A DNA stretch of 9,769 nucleotides from Desulfocapsa sp. (GTDB lineage Bacteria; Desulfobacterota; Desulfobulbia; Desulfobulbales; Desulfocapsaceae): positions 1-9,769 of the forward strand of contig DYDK01000053.1 in assembly GCA_020717935.1 (NCBI GenBank), read 5' to 3'. The notes below the pieces were generated by a model. It did not search any database. It saw only the letters and a program-made list of their open reading frames with translations, and was not told the origin of the DNA. The position numbers and the translations under genes were made by a program. Numbering within the stretch: the stretch's first letter is position 1; the number at the start of each line of letters is the position of its first letter. Positions 6,621-9,769 of the stretch are shown in pieces.

Positions 6621-6626
6621 TATAAT
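6621..6626 (+). promoter_or_regulatory. Possible -10 box upstream of the trpB-like gene
   Basis: A perfect TATAAT lies 52 bp before the ATG at 6679 and after the strong terminator, so a new promoter is expected in this interval. No convincing -35 hexamer lies 16-18 bp upstream, so the call is tentative. Confidence 0.35.
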
Positions 6627-6678
6627 GGATTTATGATACCCGCACTAATAATCAATCCCTCATTCAAAGGAGAAGACC

Positions 6679-8022
6679 ATGATCAAGAAGATCGTTTTGC
6701 GTGATGATGAGATGCCCACCCAATGGTACAATGTGGTTCCCGATCTTCCGGGCGGCCTGTTGCCACCCCTTGATCCGGTCACCAAGCAACCCATGGGACC
6801 GGAAAAACTGGGAGCCATCTTCCCCATGGGTCTGCTCGAACAGGAAATGTCAACCGAGCGATTTATTGATATTCCCGAAGAGGTTTTAAATGTCTTGAAG
6901 ATCTGGCGGCCCTCTCCGGTGGTGCGGGCCTACAGCCTGGAAAAGGCTCTCGGCACCAAGGCTAAAATCTTCTTCAAGAATGAGGGAGTTTCTCCCGTTG
7001 GTTCGCACAAACCCAATAGCGCCGTCCCCCAAGCCTATTACAACGCCCGGGAAGGTGTCAAGCGACTGGCCACCGAGACTGGAGCTGGGCAATGGGGAAG
7101 CGCCCTTTCCTTTGCCACTGGTAAATTTGGTCTGGAGTGCAAGGTCTATATGGTGCGGGTCTCCTTTGACCAGAAACCCTACCGCAAATCCATGATGCAG
7201 ACCTTTGGGGCAAGCATTGTCGCCAGCCCCAGCGAAGATACCAAGATTGGCCGCAAGATCAGGGCCGAGTACCCAGACACCGCTGGTTCATTGGGTATTG
7301 CCATCTCTGAGGCCATTGAAGATGCTTTTTCCCGTGAAGATACCAAATATGCCCTGGGTTCAGTCCTTAACCATGTCGTGCTGCATCAGTCCATCATAGG
7401 CCTTGAGGCCAAAAAACAGATGGCCATTGCCGGCGAGTATCCCGATGTTATCATCGGCTGTTGCGGCGGCGGCTCCAACTTTGCAGGGCTTGCCGTGCCC
7501 TATCTGCCAGATTATCTGGACGGCAAAAAAATCAAATTTGTGGGCGTAGAACCGGCTTCCTGCCCCTCACTGACCATGGGCAAACTGGCCTACGACTTTG
7601 GCGATGTGGCCCAGACCACCCCACTGCTTTACATGTACACACTGGGTCACGACTTTATCCCGCCCGGCATCCACGCCGGCGGCCTGCGCTATCACGGCAT
7701 GTCCCCCATTGTCTCGGCCATGGTGCGCGAAAAGATCATTGAACCCATGAAAGTGCATCAGATGGAATGCTTTGAAGCCGGTGTCCTTTTTGCCCGTACC
7801 GAGGGCATCATTCCAGCCCCTGAAACCTGTCATGCCATTCGGGCTGCCATCATTGAGGCCACCCGCGACAAGAATGATCCCAAAACAATCCTCTTTAACT
7901 TCTCTGGACATGGCCTGATTGACATGGCCTCTTACGACAAGTATTTCTCCGGCCAGTTGTATGATTATGATTATCCGGAAGAAGAAATCGCCAAGTCCCT
8001 GTCCCGATTGCCACAGATTTGA
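6679..8022 (+). CDS. trpB: Tryptophan synthase beta chain, TrpB2 type (PLP-dependent)
   Basis: This 447-aa PLP enzyme of the TrpB2 branch would join indole with serine, or a related beta-replacement substrate, in the cytoplasm. Lys111 in GSHKPNSA is the expected Schiff-base lysine. Glu133 in ETGAGQWG is the catalytic acid; Trp stands where classical TrpB has His. GGGSN (263-267) binds the PLP phosphate, EGIIPAPE (375-382) lies near the active site, and SGHG (409-412) replaces the classical serine-rich tail. The long N-terminal extension (about 1-80) and total length above the usual ~400 aa of TrpB1 also point to TrpB2. The ATG follows AAAGGAG by six bases. No trpA or other trp gene is adjacent, consistent with TrpB2 proteins acting apart from TrpA, for instance in indole salvage. 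Its stop overlaps the start of a dacB-like gene. Confidence 0.94.
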   Translation: MIKKIVLRDDEMPTQWYNVVPDLPGGLLPPLDPVTKQPMGPEKLGAIFPMGLLEQEMSTERFIDIPEEVLNVLKIWRPSPVVRAYSLEKALGTKAKIFFKNEGVSPVGSHKPNSAVPQAYYNAREGVKRLATETGAGQWGSALSFATGKFGLECKVYMVRVSFDQKPYRKSMMQTFGASIVASPSEDTKIGRKIRAEYPDTAGSLGIAISEAIEDAFSREDTKYALGSVLNHVVLHQSIIGLEAKKQMAIAGEYPDVIIGCCGGGSNFAGLAVPYLPDYLDGKKIKFVGVEPASCPSLTMGKLAYDFGDVAQTTPLLYMYTLGHDFIPPGIHAGGLRYHGMSPIVSAMVREKIIEPMKVHQMECFEAGVLFARTEGIIPAPETCHAIRAAIIEATRDKNDPKTILFNFSGHGLIDMASYDKYFSGQLYDYDYPEEEIAKSLSRLPQI

Positions 8023-9278
8023 GAGCGCACGCTTCATTCAGGAAAGTATGGCTTCTGGCCACCATCCTGATCTGTTTTCAATACCATCTCCCTGACCATC
8101 TGTATGCCGGTCAGGGAGATGCACTCATCCCTCACATTCAGCATGGCGGCTATGCTCTGACCGCAAACGGTCGTATCAGCAAGGCCCACAATAGCACGAC
8201 CCCATTTACCCCCGCCTCAACCCTCAAGATTATCACGGCCCTGGCTGCCCTCAATATCTTGGGCCCAGAGCATCATTTTGCCACACATTTTTATCGTGAC
8301 CAGAAGAACAATCTCTATATTCAGGGCAACGGCGACCCCTTTCTCCTCACCGAAAACATCATCGCCATTGTTGACAATCTGCACAATACCGGAATCAGGA
8401 AGATCAATAATCTGATTATCGACGACAGTTCCCATCAGCTTGACCGCCAGGCAGATGGAAATGAAAATACCATAAACCCTTATGATTCCTGGAACAGCGG
8501 TCTGGCTGTTAATTTTAATGCCATTGCCATTGTCGTTACTCCAGAGCACGCCGTTAAGGCTGATGATCCCAAGGTTCCCTTGCTGCCAATGATGCAGACC
8601 ATCGGCGCAGCCTTGCCCGCTGGTCATCATCTCGTGAATGTCAATGCCTTCCCCAGTGTCGGCCAGCTCTCCAATACCCAGCGATACACAGGCGAACTCT
8701 TTGCGGGCTTGATGAAAAAGCAGCGGATTGTCGTTGAAGGAAGTATTCAAGAGGGGCTGACACCAACCCATGCCCAACCGGTTTTATCATACTGGTCGGG
8801 AAAATCAGTCAGGGAGATGCTCCAGCAATGCCTGAAGTATTCCAATAACTTCATCGCTAACCAGCTGTTTCTGGCCTGTGGAGTGGCACATTTTGGCCCC
8901 CCTGCCACCTGGGACAAGGCACAACGCACCTTACAGAGCTATATCAAGGAAAATCTTGACCTCTCAGAAGCAGAACTGACAATGGTGGAAGGCTCTGGCC
9001 TATCCCGCCACAATTGGATAACCCCTCGAGCCATGGTATCGGTATTGGAAAAATTTGCTCCTTACAAGGAACTTCTCCCGCTCAAACACGACATCCCTCT
9101 CAAGTCTGGCACCTTGTCAGGAGTCTATTGTTACGCTGGATACCTCCCGCAACAACATGACGCCCCCTTTGTTATCCTGCTCAATCAACCACACAACAAC
9201 CGCGATGTAATTCTGCACACTCTGGCGGCACAACCAGAAAATTCAACACTCTTAACGGCAAAGAAGCAAAAAAAATAA
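8019..9278 (+). CDS. dacB: D-alanyl-D-alanine carboxypeptidase/endopeptidase, S13 family (DacB/PBP4-type)
   Basis: This 419-aa exported serine peptidase of family S13 should trim or cleave peptidoglycan cross-links in the periplasm. The N-terminus has basic residues followed by a hydrophobic stretch ([11 protein letters not shown], 10-20) and LYAG near 28-31, a likely signal peptide. The three penicillin-binding motifs are visible: Ser67-x-x-Lys70 (STLK), Ser275-Asn-Asn277 (SNN) and KSG (362-364). KSG replaces the more usual [11 protein letters not shown] (323-330) is also typical. It is somewhat shorter than E. coli PBP4 (about 477 aa). The start is TTG in a TTGA overlap with the trpB stop and has no clear Shine-Dalgarno, so translation probably depends on coupling. 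No in-frame ATG precedes the signal sequence, and a start further downstream would lose it. The pairing with trpB has no obvious metabolic logic. Confidence 0.92.
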   Translation: MRAHASFRKVWLLATILICFQYHLPDHLYAGQGDALIPHIQHGGYALTANGRISKAHNSTTPFTPASTLKIITALAALNILGPEHHFATHFYRDQKNNLYIQGNGDPFLLTENIIAIVDNLHNTGIRKINNLIIDDSSHQLDRQADGNENTINPYDSWNSGLAVNFNAIAIVVTPEHAVKADDPKVPLLPMMQTIGAALPAGHHLVNVNAFPSVGQLSNTQRYTGELFAGLMKKQRIVVEGSIQEGLTPTHAQPVLSYWSGKSVREMLQQCLKYSNNFIANQLFLACGVAHFGPPATWDKAQRTLQSYIKENLDLSEAELTMVEGSGLSRHNWITPRAMVSVLEKFAPYKELLPLKHDIPLKSGTLSGVYCYAGYLPQQHDAPFVILLNQPHNNRDVILHTLAAQPENSTLLTAKKQKK

Positions 9279-9326
9279 TGCGTACTCAGAAGGAATAGGA
9301 TAAACTTCAGAAGTTATTAAAAAAAT

Positions 9327-9403
9327 GGGCGGGTAGCTCAGTTGGATAGAGTGTCGGCCTCCGAAGCCGAAGGTCGCGGGTCCGACTCCCGCCTCGCCCA
9401 CCA
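9327..9403 (+). tRNA. tRNA-Arg (anticodon CCG)
   Basis: A full cloverleaf is visible. The acceptor stem GGGCGGG pairs with CTCGCCC, with one G-T pair. The D arm contains AGCTCAGTTGGATAGAGT. The anticodon stem TCGGC/GCCGA encloses loop CTCCGAA with anticodon CCG at 9361-9363, reading CGG. The T arm is GCGGG-TCCGACT-CCCGC. The discriminator is A, and CCA is encoded at 9401-9403. It lies 48 bp after the dacB-like gene on the same strand. The 3' end of a tRNA-Arg is a common integration site, but no integrase or duplicated att sequence is seen in the window. Confidence 0.97.
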
Positions 9404-9450
9404 GCAATATCAACGGTTTAGCTCGTATTTGCATTAGGGTTTATTTTTCG

Positions 9451-9499
9451 TTCCAACCTTCCTTCCAACCTCGAAAGGGATTTTTGAGATTTTCCAACC
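9451..9499. repeat. Three copies of the octamer TTCCAACC
   Basis: TTCCAACC occurs at 9451-9458, 9463-9470 and 9492-9499, just downstream of the tRNA. Spacing is irregular (12 and 29 bp), so it is not a CRISPR or a regular iteron. The function is unknown and it may be simple sequence drift. Confidence 0.4.
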
Positions 9500-9521
9500 A
9501 TTTTCCCAGCCAGCCCAGAAA

Positions 9522-9559
9522 TAAAAAAAACCGCTTCAATCTCGAAAGAAAGAAGCGGT
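9522..9559 (-). terminator. Intrinsic terminator for leftward transcription
   Basis: On the minus strand an 8-bp perfect stem ACCGCTTC/GAAGCGGT (9552-9559 with 9530-9537) closes a 14-nt loop. A run of T's follows directly (9523-9529 as A's on the plus strand). It implies a leftward transcript entering from the right of the window or starting within 9560-9769. Confidence 0.75.
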
Positions 9560-9565
9560 CAGTTA

Positions 9566-9630
9566 CCGGGGTGACATCCAGGGAGTAAATATGGTTTTTT
9601 TGATCCACCATTGAATCAAGCATCACCCGG
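9566..9630. other. Nested hairpin region, possible small RNA
   Basis: An outer stem pairs CCGG/GTGA at 9566-9574 with TCAC/CCGG at 9623-9630 around a one-base bulge. An inner stem pairs 9600-9606 with 9613-9619, with one wobble on the minus strand. It sits directly upstream of the minus-strand terminator, so a short structured leftward transcript is conceivable. No promoter is convincing, and a weak 61-codon open frame overlaps it. Apart from this, the terminator, the octamers and the edge repeat, 9404-9769 holds no recognisable gene. Confidence 0.3.
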
Positions 9631-9706
9631 CAAATCTTTATTTATCAGTCTCTCTGTTGGCCGTCAGCACAATTTGACCCAGAGCAACTTGACCGACAAG
9701 CGGGCG

Positions 9707-9769
9707 CGAACATTAACTATTCGTTGTAATTCGTTGTTGTGTTGTTATTGTTTGCTTGTGTCGTTGCTG
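9707..9769. repeat. TTG-rich low-complexity sequence at the right edge
   Basis: The plus strand is dominated by degenerate TCGTTGT/TTGTTG units, which read as CAA-rich on the minus strand. Two minus-strand frames are open from the edge (stops near 9713 and 9717) and would encode Gln/Thr/Asn-rich tails. They could be the C-terminus of a gene lying to the right, or non-coding sequence. Confidence 0.4.

Noticed and set aside
8217..8777. A 186-codon minus-strand open frame
   Set aside because: It is antisense to the dacB-like gene, which has all three active-site motifs.
9252..9434. A 60-codon minus-strand open frame covering the tRNA
   Set aside because: Its middle is simply the antisense of tRNA-Arg, a familiar source of spurious proteins.
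9404..9450. A tRNA-linked attachment site or genomic island boundary
   Set aside because: No duplicate of the tRNA 3' end and no integrase were found within the window.
9451..9499. A CRISPR-like or iteron array from the TTCCAACC copies
   Set aside because: Units are only 8 bp and unevenly spaced, without spacers of regular size.
9441..9626. A 61-codon minus-strand open frame
   Set aside because: A good intrinsic terminator and a nested hairpin lie inside it, and the sequence is repetitive (GW-rich) with no family resemblance.

Overview
The window looks like chromosomal DNA from an anaerobic bacterium, most likely a Desulfobacterota (deltaproteobacterial, perhaps Desulfobulbales-like) species. 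The grounds are a split archaeal-type glutamate synthase with ferredoxin-like 4Fe-4S domains, a TrpB2-type tryptophan synthase beta chain, tandem TatA-like genes and moderate GC content. The taxon is an inference from gene types, not a database match. No CRISPR array, phage module, transposase, integrase or recognisable defence system is present.

Left part (60-2800, minus strand): two overlapping genes encode the glutamine amidotransferase subunit and the 2x[4Fe-4S]/FMN synthase subunit of a split glutamate synthase. The third subunit (GXGXG domain) is not in the window and could lie beyond the left edge. A good sigma70-type promoter at 3113-3141 reads leftward into these genes through a leader of about 300 nt. 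The leader holds a weak terminator-like hairpin and a roughly 205-bp nearly full-length imperfect palindrome (2824-3028).

Middle (2801-3552): this gene-free spacer contains that palindrome and a second, unrelated inverted repeat (3130-3278). Each end of the second repeat carries an outward-facing -35-like hexamer, so the element may supply promoters to both flanking operons.

Centre (3553-5731, plus strand): a type I purine nucleoside phosphorylase overlaps an MtaD-type 5'-methylthioadenosine/S-adenosylhomocysteine deaminase by 20 bp. Together they suggest purine salvage by deamination followed by phosphorolysis, possibly of methylthioinosine. Two tandem TatA-like translocase genes follow (5826-6311), with no tatC nearby. 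A 367-bp spacer then holds a REP-like repeat block sharing a 27-bp motif, in inverted orientation, with the palindrome at 2824-3028. It also holds a strong 20-bp-stem bidirectional terminator.

Right part (6679-9403, plus strand): a TrpB2-type tryptophan synthase beta chain is coupled by a TTGA stop/start overlap to an S13 (DacB/PBP4-type) D-Ala-D-Ala carboxypeptidase. A tRNA-Arg(CCG) with encoded CCA follows. The last 366 bp hold no convincing gene. They contain a leftward intrinsic terminator, a nested hairpin and a TTG-rich low-complexity edge, so something on the minus strand to the right of the window probably ends here, or a small RNA does.
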